From assembly GCF_901827205.1 (NCBI RefSeq), contig NZ_LR594675.1, positions 6,008,001 to 6,072,000 of the forward strand: a DNA stretch of 64,000 bases, written 5' to 3'. Positions 43,837 to 52,532 of the stretch are shown piece after piece (the first letter of the stretch is position 1; the number at the start of each line of letters is the position of its first letter). Under the pieces are notes generated by a model, which was not told where the DNA came from, searched no databases, and saw only the letters and a program-made list of their open reading frames with translations. The stretch comes from Variovorax sp. PBS-H4 (GTDB lineage: Bacteria; Pseudomonadota; Gammaproteobacteria; Burkholderiales; Burkholderiaceae_C). A program made the position numbers and the translations under genes.

Positions 43837-44375
43837 AGCGCGCCTCCGCCCTGTGGCGAGAAGGGAGACACCGCCGGTGCATCAGGCGGCGGCAAGGTCA
43901 TCGATCTCGCGGCTTCGGTCTGATCGGCACGGAACGCATCGAGCCGCGCGCGCAAGGCCGGGTCGGCCAGGGCCAGCATGGCCACCGCGAACAAGGCCGC
44001 ATTGGCGGCGCCGGCGTTGCCGATGGCGAAGGTCGCGACCGGCACGCCCTTGGGCATCTGCACGATGCTGTAGAGCGAATCCACGCCCTGCAGGTGCCGG
44101 CTCGCCACCGGCACGCCCAGCACCGGCACCGTCGTCTTGGCCGCCAGCATGCCCGGCAGGTGCGCCGCCCCGCCGGCGCCGGCGATGATCGCGGCCAGGC
44201 CGCGCTCGGCAGCGCTTTCGGCGTACGCGAAGAGTTCGTCGGGCATTCGGTGGGCGGAGACCACCCGCGCCTCGTGGGCAATGCCGAATTGCTGGAGAAT
44301 CTCGACCGCGCTGCGCATCGTCTCCCAATCGGAGTTCGAGCCCATCACGACGCCGACCTGTATGGCTTGCTTCAT
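43833..44375 (-). CDS. purE: N5-CAIR mutase
   Basis: A 180-residue PurE that moves the carboxylate of N5-CAIR to give CAIR. Motifs: VGVVMGSNSDWETMR, EARVVSAHRMPDEL (the catalytic His region), IIAGAGGAAHLPGMLA and GVPVASRHLQGVDSLYS. The C-terminus is about ten residues longer than usual. It diverges from the CnoX-like gene across 36 bp, so the two promoters must overlap. Confidence 0.96.
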   Translation of the reverse strand: MKQAIQVGVVMGSNSDWETMRSAVEILQQFGIAHEARVVSAHRMPDELFAYAESAAERGLAAIIAGAGGAAHLPGMLAAKTTVPVLGVPVASRHLQGVDSLYSIVQMPKGVPVATFAIGNAGAANAALFAVAMLALADPALRARLDAFRADQTEAARSMTLPPPDAPAVSPFSPQGGGAL

Positions 44376-44411
44376 GGTTTCAATTTTACGTTTCACCCCC
44401 AGCTTCCCGCG

Positions 44412-45332
44412 ATGATCGACATCACCCTCGAAAACTTCCAGACCGAGCTGATCGAAGGCTCGATGACCACTCCGGTGCTGCTCGACATCTGGGCCGAATG
44501 GTGCGGCCCTTGCAAGCAGCTCGGGCCGGTGCTCGAAAAACTGGAGACCGAGTATGGCGGGCGTTTCACGCTGGCCAAGCTCGACGCCGACAAGGTGCCC
44601 CAGATTTCCCAGCAACTCAGCCAGATGTTCGGTGTGCGCAGCATCCCCTTCTGCGTGATGTTCAAGGACGGCCAGCCGATCGACGGCTTCGTCGGCGCCA
44701 TCCCGGCCGAGCAGATCCGCGCCTTCCTTGACAAGCATGTGCCGGGCGAGGACGAGCTCGAGGCTGCAGAGCACGAAGAAGCTGCACAGGATGCGCTGGC
44801 CGAAGGCGACACCGACGGTGCGCTCGAACGGCTGCAGCATGCCGTGGCCACCGACCCGTCGAACGACGACGCGCGCTTCGACTACGTCAAGCTGCTGCTC
44901 CAGGAAGGCCGCGTCGACGATGCCAAGGTGGCCTTCGCGCCGGTGATCGCCAAGGCGCCTGCGGTGCGCAGGCTCGACGCCCTGCAGCGCTGGATGGATG
45001 CGATCGACTTCGCCGCACCAGGCACGGGCGCGGCACCGGCCATCGCCGATGCCGAGGCGCGCATCGCCGCCAACAAGCGCGACTTCGAGGCCCGGTTCGA
45101 CCGGGCGCGGCTGCTGATGGCCACGCAGCGCTGGACCGAAGCGATGGACGAGTTGCTCGACATCCTCATGCGCGACAAGAACTGGAACGAGGAGCTGGCG
45201 CGCAAGACCTACATTGCGATTCTCGAGATCATCGAGCCGCCCAGGCCCAAGGTGGCAGACGGCCAGATCCCGCCGGACGATCCGACGGTGGCAACCTACC
45301 GGCGCCGCCTCAGCAGCGTGGTGCTGAGCTAG
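44412..45332 (+). CDS. cnoX: Thioredoxin-TPR co-chaperone, CnoX/YbbN-like
   Basis: A 306-residue protein with an N-terminal thioredoxin domain (about 1-115; active site WAEWCGPCKQLGPVL) and a C-terminal TPR-like region (about 118-300; EAAQDALAEGDTDGALERLQ). E. coli CnoX has SxxC and acts as a holdase that hands clients to GroEL and DnaK. Here a full CGPC is kept, so it could also reduce disulfides, as reported for some non-enterobacterial CnoX proteins. ATG 44412 is chosen because the fold starts there. Confidence 0.9.
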   Translation: MIDITLENFQTELIEGSMTTPVLLDIWAEWCGPCKQLGPVLEKLETEYGGRFTLAKLDADKVPQISQQLSQMFGVRSIPFCVMFKDGQPIDGFVGAIPAEQIRAFLDKHVPGEDELEAAEHEEAAQDALAEGDTDGALERLQHAVATDPSNDDARFDYVKLLLQEGRVDDAKVAFAPVIAKAPAVRRLDALQRWMDAIDFAAPGTGAAPAIADAEARIAANKRDFEARFDRARLLMATQRWTEAMDELLDILMRDKNWNEELARKTYIAILEIIEPPRPKVADGQIPPDDPTVATYRRRLSSVVLS

Positions 45333-45423
45333 CGCACAAGCTGGCGTGTAGCTCCGCTAACGGCAAAGTGAGCGCAGGCTTATCTTCCTGATCAACCATG
45401 CAGGCAAGCCGGGCCGGATGACA

Positions 45424-45452
45424 TTGGCGCTCTGACCGGGCTCGCATACGAT
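45424..45452 (+). promoter_or_regulatory. Sigma-70-type promoter of the META lipoprotein gene
   Basis: TTGGCG (45424-45429) and TACGAT (45447-45452) are spaced by 17 bases, about 38 bases before the ATG at 45490, with AAAGGAAAG as ribosome binding site. It is the clearest promoter I found. The rest of the 157-bp gap after the CnoX-like gene is featureless. Confidence 0.55.
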
Positions 45453-45489
45453 TGGCGGGTTTCGACATGTTGCAAAGGAAAGTCCGGCC

Positions 45490-45930
45490 ATGCGCTTCCT
45501 CTTCTTGACGACGGCCTTGTTTGCATCGCTGCTGGCGAGCGGCTGCAGCAGCGGCATCAACCTCGACGAGCCGATCGAAGGGCCGGTCTGGCAGCTGGAG
45601 CAGCTCGGCAGCGAACTGATCGAGCCAAGCAGTGATCCGGGGCGCAACGCGCAGATCCAGTTCGATCGGAGCAGCGGAAGGGTGACGGGGTCGGGCGGCT
45701 GCAACCGGGTCACGGGCACCTACGAGCGCAGCGGCAGCACGCTCAGGGTGCGGCAGCTGGGCGCCACGCGCATGGCCTGCCCCAACGAGGCCAGCACCAT
45801 CAACGAGACCCAGTTCTTCGCTGCGCTGCAGGCCACGGCCAGCTACCGGCTGCAGGGAATGTCCAAGCTCTCGCTGCTCGACGCGAGCGGGCGAACGGTC
45901 GCGACCTTGAGCAATGGCGGAGTGCGCTGA
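45490..45930 (+). CDS. META-domain lipoprotein (HslJ-like)
   Basis: A 146-residue lipoprotein. The signal peptide ends ASLLASGC with Cys19 as lipid anchor, followed by Ser, so outer-membrane sorting is likely. The META domain has GPVWQLEQLGSE, SGRVTGSGGCNRVTGTYERS and RMACPNEASTINETQFFAAL, close to HslJ, which is linked to heat shock and novobiocin resistance in E. coli. The gene stands alone and is convergent with the Crp/Fnr gene. Confidence 0.9.
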   Translation: MRFLFLTTALFASLLASGCSSGINLDEPIEGPVWQLEQLGSELIEPSSDPGRNAQIQFDRSSGRVTGSGGCNRVTGTYERSGSTLRVRQLGATRMACPNEASTINETQFFAALQATASYRLQGMSKLSLLDASGRTVATLSNGGVR

Positions 45931-45941
45931 GCCGTTCAGGC

Positions 45942-46595
45942 TCACCATTTCGCCGGCAACGGCTTGAGCAGGACCAGCCGCCGCCCGAGCACCGCCACGT
46001 AGCCGCCGCTTTCCAGATCCTTCAACAGCCGGCTCACCATCTCGCGCGAGCATCCGATTTCGCTGGCTATCGCCTGGTGGGTCAGCCGATCCATCTGCAG
46101 GGTGCCGTCAGGCTGCGGCTGCGACCGGCCTTCCAGCAAAGCGCGCAGGCGGCTGTAGACATCGAGCAGGGCCATGCTCCTGGCGCTCTCGGTGGCCAGC
46201 CTCGCGCGCCGGATCAGCCGCATGATGAGTTCGCGCGCCAATTCGGGGTCGAGCGCCAGATGCCGAAGCATGGTTTCCCGCGTCACGACCACGCACACCG
46301 TTGGCACCGCGGCCTGAACGCTGGCCGAGCGCGGCCCGCCATCGAGCGACATCTCGCCCACATACTCGCCCGGGCCGTGCAGGCCCAGGGTCACCTCGCG
46401 CCCGCGCGCATCCGAGACGAAGGCACGCAGCTGGCCCGAGAGCACGATGTAGACGGAGCCGCCCTGGTCGCCCTCCTCGATGAGCATGGCGTGAGCCCGG
46501 TAGCGGCGCTGCACGCCGAATGCGGCGAGCTTCTGGAGCGGTGGCGGCAGTTGGGCGAGAGGGTCGGCGCGAGGTGCAGCGGGCGTCGGCGGCAT
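45942..46595 (-). CDS. Crp/Fnr-family transcription regulator
   Basis: A 217-residue regulator with an N-terminal cyclic-nucleotide-binding fold (EEGDQGGSVYIVLSGQLRAF, GPGEYVGEMSLDGGPRSASV, where the Glu-x-x-x-Asp-x-x-x-Arg pattern resembles the cAMP pocket) and a C-terminal winged helix (LTHQAIASEIGCSREMVSRL). No Fnr-type Cys cluster is present. ATG 46595 is chosen; a TATAGT sits seven bases before it and no Shine-Dalgarno is visible, so the mRNA may be leaderless. An ATG seven codons upstream is the alternative. The target is unknown. Confidence 0.9.
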   Translation of the reverse strand: MPPTPAAPRADPLAQLPPPLQKLAAFGVQRRYRAHAMLIEEGDQGGSVYIVLSGQLRAFVSDARGREVTLGLHGPGEYVGEMSLDGGPRSASVQAAVPTVCVVVTRETMLRHLALDPELARELIMRLIRRARLATESARSMALLDVYSRLRALLEGRSQPQPDGTLQMDRLTHQAIASEIGCSREMVSRLLKDLESGGYVAVLGRRLVLLKPLPAKW

Positions 46596-46673
46596 GCGCG
46601 GACTATACGGCCGCACCCTGTGCGGCGCGATCGCCGGCGCGACGCCATGCGCAGCGAGCGCTACCGTTCAGTC

Positions 46674-47330
46674 CTAACCGGCGAGCCGCAGCGACGACAC
46701 GATCTGAGGCATGCGCGACAGCTCGCGCACGATCTCGCGGACGCTGCCGCGGCCGGTCTTCTGGCGCACGTTCTTGATGTGGGTGCGAACCGTCGAAACG
46801 CGGATGCCCTGTTCGCAGGCGATCTCCTGGGCACCGCGCCCCGCGCACAGCTGCGTCAGCACCGCCTGCTCCGCCGGCGTCAGGCGCTTGGCACGGGCGA
46901 ACATCTGCACGGTGAGCGTCTCGCAGTTGGAGCGCCGGCTGCAGATGATCAACACCGCGTCGACACTCGCGCCGCCATGGGCCAGCGGCACGAAGGCCAG
47001 CGAGAGCGTCTCGCCCTCGGGGTCGAGCTCCACGATGCTGCGGCAGTCGCGCTCCGCGTCTTTCAGCGCCTGGCGCAGCTTGGCCTGCGAGGCGGGCAGT
47101 GTGGCACACAGCAAACCATCGACCGTCCGCAGCGCGCGGCCACCTGCCAGCTCGCGGCGCGCGGGCTGGTTGGCGTGCAGGACGCGGCCGCTCAAGTCGA
47201 CGAGCAGCAGTCCGTGGTCGATCTCGTCAAGGGCGCGTGCCAGCAGAACGGCGTGCAGCGCATCGGACGCCGGGGCTGCGGCGCGGACTTCGTCTTGGGG
47301 AGTGGGCAGTTCGGCAATCGTCGCGTTCAT
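46674..47330 (-). CDS. LuxR-type regulator with PAS-like sensor
   Basis: A 218-residue regulator. Residues about 25-135 look like a PAS-type sensor (ALDEIDHGLLLVDLSGRVLH). The C-terminal LuxR helix-turn-helix is LTPAEQAVLTQLCAGRGAQE then IACEQGIRVSTVRTHIKNVR. There is no receiver domain. ATG 47330 is chosen. The mRNA leader just before it folds into a strong hairpin that would hide the ribosome binding site (see 47333-47366). The signal and targets are unknown. Confidence 0.88.
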   Translation of the reverse strand: MNATIAELPTPQDEVRAAAPASDALHAVLLARALDEIDHGLLLVDLSGRVLHANQPARRELAGGRALRTVDGLLCATLPASQAKLRQALKDAERDCRSIVELDPEGETLSLAFVPLAHGGASVDAVLIICSRRSNCETLTVQMFARAKRLTPAEQAVLTQLCAGRGAQEIACEQGIRVSTVRTHIKNVRQKTGRGSVREIVRELSRMPQIVSSLRLAG

Positions 47331-47332
47331 GG

Positions 47333-47366
47333 CACTTGTCCTCATCCGTTGGAATGAGGACAAGTG
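47333..47366 (-). promoter_or_regulatory. 13-bp inverted repeat covering the start region of the LuxR-type gene
   Basis: CACTTGTCCTCAT (47333-47345) and ATGAGGACAAGTG (47354-47366) are perfect inverted repeats, eight bases apart. In the mRNA the arm next to the gene contains the presumed ribosome binding site GAGGA, and the hairpin ends two bases before the ATG. It could be an autoregulatory operator, a hairpin limiting translation, or both. Confidence 0.7.
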
Positions 47367-47461
47367 TGTGAAATCGTGGCTTTGCCGTGCGGTGACTATT
47401 GCCCGAAGTTTTGTGACTTATTCACCTCCGGCGAGCGGCGGTCTTCCAGGCGATCAGCCGG

Positions 47462-48367
47462 TCAGCCGGTCAGGCGGTCCAGCGCCTCGCGGTACTTGGC
47501 GGCCGTCTTCTCGATCACCTCGGCGGGGAGGCGCGGCGCCGGCGGGGTCTTGTCCCAGGGCTTGCCGTTGACCTTGACCCCTTCCAGCCAGTCGCGCACG
47601 AACTGCTTGTCGTAGCTCGGCGGGTTGGCGCCCGCGGCGAGTGCGGCCTGGTAGCCCTCGACCGGCCAGTAGCGTGAGCTGTCGGGCGTCAGCACCTCGT
47701 CCATCAGGACCAGCGTGCCGGCCTCGTCGAGGCCGAACTCGAACTTCGTATCGGCAATGATCATGCCCCTGGCCAGCGCAATGGCGGCAGCCGTCTCGTA
47801 AATGGCGATGCTGGTGTCGCGGATCTGCTGCGCGAGCGTGGGGCCGACCACGTCGACCACGCGCTCGTAGCTGATGTTCTCGTCGTGTGCTCCTGCCGCC
47901 GCCTTGGCCGCGGGCGTGAAGATTGGCTGGGGCAGCTTGCTGGCGTTGCCCAGGCCCTCGGGCAGGGGCACGCCGCAGACCGCACGGTTCTGCTGGTATT
48001 CCTTCCAGCCGCTGCCTGCAAGATAGCCGCGCACCACCGCCTCCACCGGGATGGGCTTGAGACGCTTGACCAGCATCGAGCGATCGCGCACCTGCGGCAC
48101 CTCGGTGGCCGTCACCACGCTCTCGGGCGCCTCGCCGGTCAGGTGGTTGGGGCACAGGTGGCCCAGCCGGTCGAACCACCACAGCGCCATCTGCGTCAGG
48201 ATCACACCCTTGCCCGGGATCGGCTCGCCCATGATCACATCGAAGGCCGACAGGCGGTCGCTGGCCACCATCAGGATGCGGTCATCGCCGACCGCGTAGT
48301 TGTCGCGCACCTTGCCGCGCGCAAGCAGGGGCAGGCTCTGGATGGAGGAAGTGTGGACGGTGGTCAT
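47462..48367 (-). CDS. purC: SAICAR synthetase
   Basis: A 301-residue phosphoribosylaminoimidazole-succinocarboxamide synthase; it joins CAIR and aspartate with ATP in purine synthesis. Motifs: LARGKVRDNYAVGDDRILMV, VVRGYLAGSGWKEYQ, GMIIADTKFEFGLDE and DEVLTPDSSRYWP. The length is that of the longer, eukaryote-like PurC form found in betaproteobacteria. ATG 48367 fits the family start. It follows fba on the same strand, but a terminator separates them. Confidence 0.95.
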   Translation of the reverse strand: MTTVHTSSIQSLPLLARGKVRDNYAVGDDRILMVASDRLSAFDVIMGEPIPGKGVILTQMALWWFDRLGHLCPNHLTGEAPESVVTATEVPQVRDRSMLVKRLKPIPVEAVVRGYLAGSGWKEYQQNRAVCGVPLPEGLGNASKLPQPIFTPAAKAAAGAHDENISYERVVDVVGPTLAQQIRDTSIAIYETAAAIALARGMIIADTKFEFGLDEAGTLVLMDEVLTPDSSRYWPVEGYQAALAAGANPPSYDKQFVRDWLEGVKVNGKPWDKTPPAPRLPAEVIEKTAAKYREALDRLTG

Positions 48368-48421
48368 GACGATGGTGGAACGGCGGAACTGGAACGACCG
48401 AGATTGTGCGCGTGAAAAATG

Positions 48422-48494
48422 GCCCGCACGCTCCCTCACTTCGTGTGGTCACTGCCCCCCGAGGGGGGTTTTTCATCTTGGGGCGGCCCGACAC
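48422..48494 (+). repeat. Dispersed GC-rich repeat, subfamily A, intergenic copy
   Basis: Plus-strand CCGCACGCTCCCTCACTTCG, then TGTGGTCACTGCCCCCCGAG, then GGGGGTTTTTCATCTTGGGG, then CGGCCCGACAC. It matches the in-gene copy at 28175-28252 with a different middle. It lies between purC and the fba terminator. Confidence 0.75.
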
Positions 48495-48496
48495 AG

Positions 48497-48521
48497 AAAA
48501 AAGCCACCGCGAGGGTGGCTT
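48497..48521 (-). terminator. Rho-independent terminator of fba
   Basis: On the minus strand AAGCCACC-CTCGC-GGTGGCTT is followed by a T-run (six T including the end of the stem). It lies 20 bp after the fba stop, so it ends fba transcription before purC. Confidence 0.88.
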
Positions 48522-48541
48522 CGGCAGGGAGGGCGAAGCGA

Positions 48542-49606
48542 TCAAACGACTTCTTGCGCGAGCTCGCCCTTGGCGTACTTGGCAGCCACCACCTGCAGGG
48601 TCTCGCCCTTGATCTTCGCGCCCTGGCCTTCGCAGCCGAATTCGATGTAGCGCTGCTTGCAGATCTGCTTGGCGGCCTCGCGCGCAGGCTTGAGCCATTC
48701 GCGGGCATCGAACTTCTCCGGGTTCTCGGCCATGAACTTGCGCACCGCGCCGGTCATCGCCAGGCGGATGTCGGTGTCGATGTTGATCTTGCGCACGCCG
48801 AACTTGATGGCTTCCTGGATTTCCTCCACCGGCACGCCGTAGGTTTCTTTCATGTTGCCGCCGTACTGGCGAATGATGGCCAGCAGGTCTTGCGGCACGG
48901 AAGAAGAGCCGTGCATCACCAGGTGGGTGTTCGGGATGCGGCGGTGGATTTCCTTGATGCGGTCGATCGCCAGGATGTCGCCGGTGGGCTTGCGCGTGAA
49001 CTTGTAGGCGCCGTGGCTGGTGCCGATGGCAATGGCGAGCGCATCGAGCTGGGTTTTCTTGACGAAGTCGGCGGCCTGCTCGGGGTCGGTCAGCAGTTGC
49101 TCGCGCGTCATGGTCGCGTCGGTGCCGTGGCCGTCTTCCTTGTCGCCCTTCATGGTCTCAAGAGAGCCGAGGCAGCCCAGTTCGCCTTCGACGGTGACGC
49201 CGACCTTGTGGGCCATGTCGACCACCTTGCGCGTGACGTCGACGTTGTAGTCGTAGCTGGCAATGGTCTTGCCGTCGGCTTCGAGCGACCCGTCCATCAT
49301 CACCGACGAAAAGCCCAGGTTGATGGCGCCCTGGCACACGTCGGGGCTCTGGCCGTGGTCCTGGTGCATCACCAGCGGAATATTCGGATAAGCCTCCACG
49401 GCGGCGAGGATCAGGTGCTTGATGAACGGCTCGCCCGCGTACTTGCGTGCGCCCGCACTGGCTTGCAGGATCACCGGTGCCCCGGTCTCCTTGGCCGCTT
49501 CCATCACGGCCTGCACCTGTTCCAGGTTGTTGACGTTGTAGGCCGGAATTCCGTAGCCGTTGGCCGCGGCGTGGTCCAGCAGTTCGCGCATCGAGACAAG
49601 TGCCAT
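48542..49606 (-). CDS. fba: Fructose-bisphosphate aldolase, class II
   Basis: A 354-residue zinc aldolase of the CbbA type that cleaves fructose-1,6-bisphosphate. Motifs: GYGIPAYNVNNLEQVQAVME, PLVMHQDHGQSPDVCQ (zinc/catalytic His and Asp), VEGELGCLGSLE, GTSHGAYKF and HGSSSVPQDLL with INIDTDIRLA. ATG 49606 is chosen over an upstream in-frame ATG at 49663. It follows pyk in the lower-glycolysis gene group. Confidence 0.97.
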   Translation of the reverse strand: MALVSMRELLDHAAANGYGIPAYNVNNLEQVQAVMEAAKETGAPVILQASAGARKYAGEPFIKHLILAAVEAYPNIPLVMHQDHGQSPDVCQGAINLGFSSVMMDGSLEADGKTIASYDYNVDVTRKVVDMAHKVGVTVEGELGCLGSLETMKGDKEDGHGTDATMTREQLLTDPEQAADFVKKTQLDALAIAIGTSHGAYKFTRKPTGDILAIDRIKEIHRRIPNTHLVMHGSSSVPQDLLAIIRQYGGNMKETYGVPVEEIQEAIKFGVRKINIDTDIRLAMTGAVRKFMAENPEKFDAREWLKPAREAAKQICKQRYIEFGCEGQGAKIKGETLQVVAAKYAKGELAQEVV

Positions 49607-49705
49607 GGGGTGTACCTCGCGGGAAAAATTAAGAAGAAAAACTACCGCGATTCTACTGAGCACCCCTGTCGGACGGCTCCGACGCGTCGTCCGGGGCGCC
49701 GCGCT

Positions 49706-51154
49706 TCAACCAACTCTGCAGATCTTGAGCATGTTGGTGCCGCCCGGCGCGCCCATGGGCTCGCCACAGGTGATGGCGTAGATGTCGCCGGTCTGCACGA
49801 TGCCGCGCTTCTTGAGGTGGGCCTCGGCCTGCAGCAGCGCCGTGTCGCGGTCGCTCTCGGCATCCATCAGCAACGGACGCACGTTGCGGTACAGCGCCAT
49901 CTTGCGCTGGGTGGTCAGGCGCGACGTCAGGGCGTACATCGGGATATGGGCGCGGTGCCGGCTCATCCACAGCGGGGTGGAGCCCGATTCAGTCAGCGCG
50001 ACGATGGCCTTGGCGCCCAGGCGCTGCGCGGTGAAGAGCGCGCCCATGGCGATCGACTGGTCGATCCGGCTGTAGGCCTGGCCGCTGAAGTCGGCATCGA
50101 GGTGCGGATCCTCGGCCGCTTCGGCGGCCTCGCAGATCCGGCTCATCTCCTGCACGGTCTCCAGCGGATAGCGGCCCGACGCGGTCTCGGCCGAGAGCAT
50201 CACGGCGTCGGTGCCGTCGAGCACCGCATTGGCCACGTCGCTGACCTCGGCGCGCGTGGGCACCGGATTGCTGATCATCGACTCCATCATCTGGGTTGCC
50301 GTGATGACCACCTTGTCCATTTCGCGCGCCATGCGGATCATCTTCTTCTGCAGCGCAGGCACCGCGGCGTTGCCCACCTCGACCGCCAGGTCGCCGCGCG
50401 CGACCATGATGCCGTCGCTGGCACGCAGGATTTCATCCAGCTTCGGAATCGCCTCGGCGCGCTCGATCTTGGCGATCAGCCCTGGCTTGTGGCCGTACTC
50501 GGCCGCCGCGACATTGCACAGCTGGCGCGCCATCTCCATGTCCGTCGCATTCTTGGGAAAGCTCACGGCCACGTAATCGGCCTGGAAGCTCATGGCGGTC
50601 TTGATGTCCTCCATGTCCTTGGCCGTCAGCGCGGGTGCCGTCAGCCCGCCGCCCTGCTTGTTGATGCCCTTGTTGTTCGACAGCTCGCCGCCCAGCCGCA
50701 CAGTGGTGTGCACCGCCTCGCCCTTGACCGCGTCGACGGCGAGCACGATCAAGCCGTCGTTCAACAGCAGGCTGTCGCCCGGCTTCACATCGCGCGGAAG
50801 GTCCTTGTAGTCCAACCCTACCGCGTTGACGTCGCCAAGTTCGGTGCGGGCCCCATCGAGTACGAACTTCGCGCCCGGCTCCAGCCAGACCTTGCCCTCG
50901 GCGAACTTGCCGACGCGGATCTTCGGGCCCTGCAGGTCGGCCATGATCGCCACCTCCCGGCCCGCCCGGCGCGCTGCCTCGCGCACCATGGCGGCGCGCC
51001 CGACGTGGTCCTGCGCCGTGCCGTGGCTGAAGTTGAGCCGCACCACGCTGACCTTGTAGTGGATCATCTGCTCGAGCAGCTCGGGCGTGCTCGAGGCCGG
51101 GCCGAGCGTGGCAACGATCTTGGTGGCGTGGCGGGGAAGGCGGGTCGTGCTCAT
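49706..51154 (-). CDS. pyk: Pyruvate kinase
   Basis: A 482-residue pyruvate kinase (PEP + ADP to pyruvate + ATP). Motifs: TKIVATLGPASSTPELLEQM, VRLNFSHGTAQDHVGRA, the ATP/metal region MVARGDLAVEVG preceded by IAKIERAEAIP, and ATQMMESMISNPVPTRAEVS. The C-terminal allosteric domain is complete. Its ATG lies about 100 bp after the pgk stop; the gap holds an AT-richer stretch that may contain its own promoter. Confidence 0.97.
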   Translation of the reverse strand: MSTTRLPRHATKIVATLGPASSTPELLEQMIHYKVSVVRLNFSHGTAQDHVGRAAMVREAARRAGREVAIMADLQGPKIRVGKFAEGKVWLEPGAKFVLDGARTELGDVNAVGLDYKDLPRDVKPGDSLLLNDGLIVLAVDAVKGEAVHTTVRLGGELSNNKGINKQGGGLTAPALTAKDMEDIKTAMSFQADYVAVSFPKNATDMEMARQLCNVAAAEYGHKPGLIAKIERAEAIPKLDEILRASDGIMVARGDLAVEVGNAAVPALQKKMIRMAREMDKVVITATQMMESMISNPVPTRAEVSDVANAVLDGTDAVMLSAETASGRYPLETVQEMSRICEAAEAAEDPHLDADFSGQAYSRIDQSIAMGALFTAQRLGAKAIVALTESGSTPLWMSRHRAHIPMYALTSRLTTQRKMALYRNVRPLLMDAESDRDTALLQAEAHLKKRGIVQTGDIYAITCGEPMGAPGGTNMLKICRVG

Positions 51155-51256
51155 GCGGCGGGTCTCCGGTTTGTATTCCGTACTGTATACACTTTGCAGG
51201 CCCTGCGATAGCCCCCCGGGCCACGCGGCGGTGCCCGACGCACCCGCGTGCCGGAC

Positions 51257-52450
51257 TCAGCCCGCGGCGCGCTTCTCCAGGATCTCGAAAGCCGGGAGCG
51301 TCTTGCCTTCGAGCACTTCGAGGAAGGCGCCGCCGCCAGTCGAGATGTAGCCGACCTGGTCTTCGATGCCGTACTTGGCGATGGCGGCCAGCGTGTCGCC
51401 GCCACCGGCGATCGAGAAGGCGCTGCTGTCGGCAATGGCGCGCGCGATGGCTTCCGTTCCCTTGGAGAAGGCATCGAACTCGAACACACCCACCGGGCCG
51501 TTCCAGACGATGGTGCCGGCCTCGCGCAGCTGCGCCGCCAACATCTCGGCGGTCTTGGGGCCGATGTCCAGAATCAGGTCATCCTCGACCACCGCGTTCG
51601 CTTCCTTCACGGTGGCGGACGCATCGGCGGCGAAGGTCTTGGCGGTCACGACGTCGACCGGGATCGGCACCGCGGCCCCGCGCGCTCGCATGGCTTCGAT
51701 CACCGCCTTGGCCTGGTCCTGCAGGTCGGGCTCGGCGAGCGACTTGCCGATGGGAAGCCCGGACGCCAGCATGAAGGTGTTGGCAATGCCGCCACCGACG
51801 ATCAGTTGGTCGACCTTGGCGGCCAGGCTCTCGAGGATGGTGAGCTTGGTGCTGACCTTGGAGCCCGCGACGATCGCCACCAGCGGCCGCCTGGGGTGCG
51901 CCAGCGCCTGGGTGATGGCGTCGATCTCGGCCGCCAGCAGCGGGCCCGCGCAGGCGATCTTCGCGAATTGCGCGATGCCGTAGGTGGTGGCCTCGGCGCG
52001 GTGTGCCGTGCCGAAGGCATCGTTGACATAGATGTCGGTCAGCGCGGCCAGCTTGCGGGACAGCGCCTCATCGTTCTTCTTCTCGCCCTTGTTGAGGCGG
52101 CAATTCTCCAGCAGCACGACCTGGCCCGGCGCGACCTGCACGCCGTCGACCCAGTCGGCCACCAGTGGCACCCCGCGGCCCAGCAGCTCGCCCATGCGCC
52201 GGGCGACCGGCGCCAGGGAATCCTCGGGCTTGAACTGGCCCTCGGTCGGGCGGCCGAGGTGCGACGTGACCATCACCGCGGCGCCGGCATCCAGCGCCTG
52301 GCGGATGCAGGGAATCGAGGCGCGGACGCGCGTGTCCTCGGTGATGTTGCCGGCGTCGTCCTGCGGCACATTGAGGTCGGCTCGGATGAACACGCGCTGG
52401 CCGGCGACTTTGCCTTGCGCGACAAGATCGGTGAATCGAAGGACGTTCAT
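51257..52450 (-). CDS. pgk: Phosphoglycerate kinase
   Basis: A 397-residue enzyme for 1,3-bisphosphoglycerate + ADP to 3-phosphoglycerate + ATP. Motifs: RVFIRADLNVPQDDAGNITE, VMVTSHLGRPTEG, the hinge VGGGIANTFMLASG, VWNGPVGVFEFDAF and SIAGGGDTLAAI. Length is as usual (~395). ATG 52450 is used. First of the pgk-pyk-fba group. Confidence 0.97.
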   Translation of the reverse strand: MNVLRFTDLVAQGKVAGQRVFIRADLNVPQDDAGNITEDTRVRASIPCIRQALDAGAAVMVTSHLGRPTEGQFKPEDSLAPVARRMGELLGRGVPLVADWVDGVQVAPGQVVLLENCRLNKGEKKNDEALSRKLAALTDIYVNDAFGTAHRAEATTYGIAQFAKIACAGPLLAAEIDAITQALAHPRRPLVAIVAGSKVSTKLTILESLAAKVDQLIVGGGIANTFMLASGLPIGKSLAEPDLQDQAKAVIEAMRARGAAVPIPVDVVTAKTFAADASATVKEANAVVEDDLILDIGPKTAEMLAAQLREAGTIVWNGPVGVFEFDAFSKGTEAIARAIADSSAFSIAGGGDTLAAIAKYGIEDQVGYISTGGGAFLEVLEGKTLPAFEILEKRAAG

Positions 52451-52532
52451 GGATAGAAAGGGGGATGAAAGCGACGAAGGCACCTCGACAGAGGCGAAAG
52501 GCCATTGTAGGTTTGGCAGCGCGGCAACTGTA

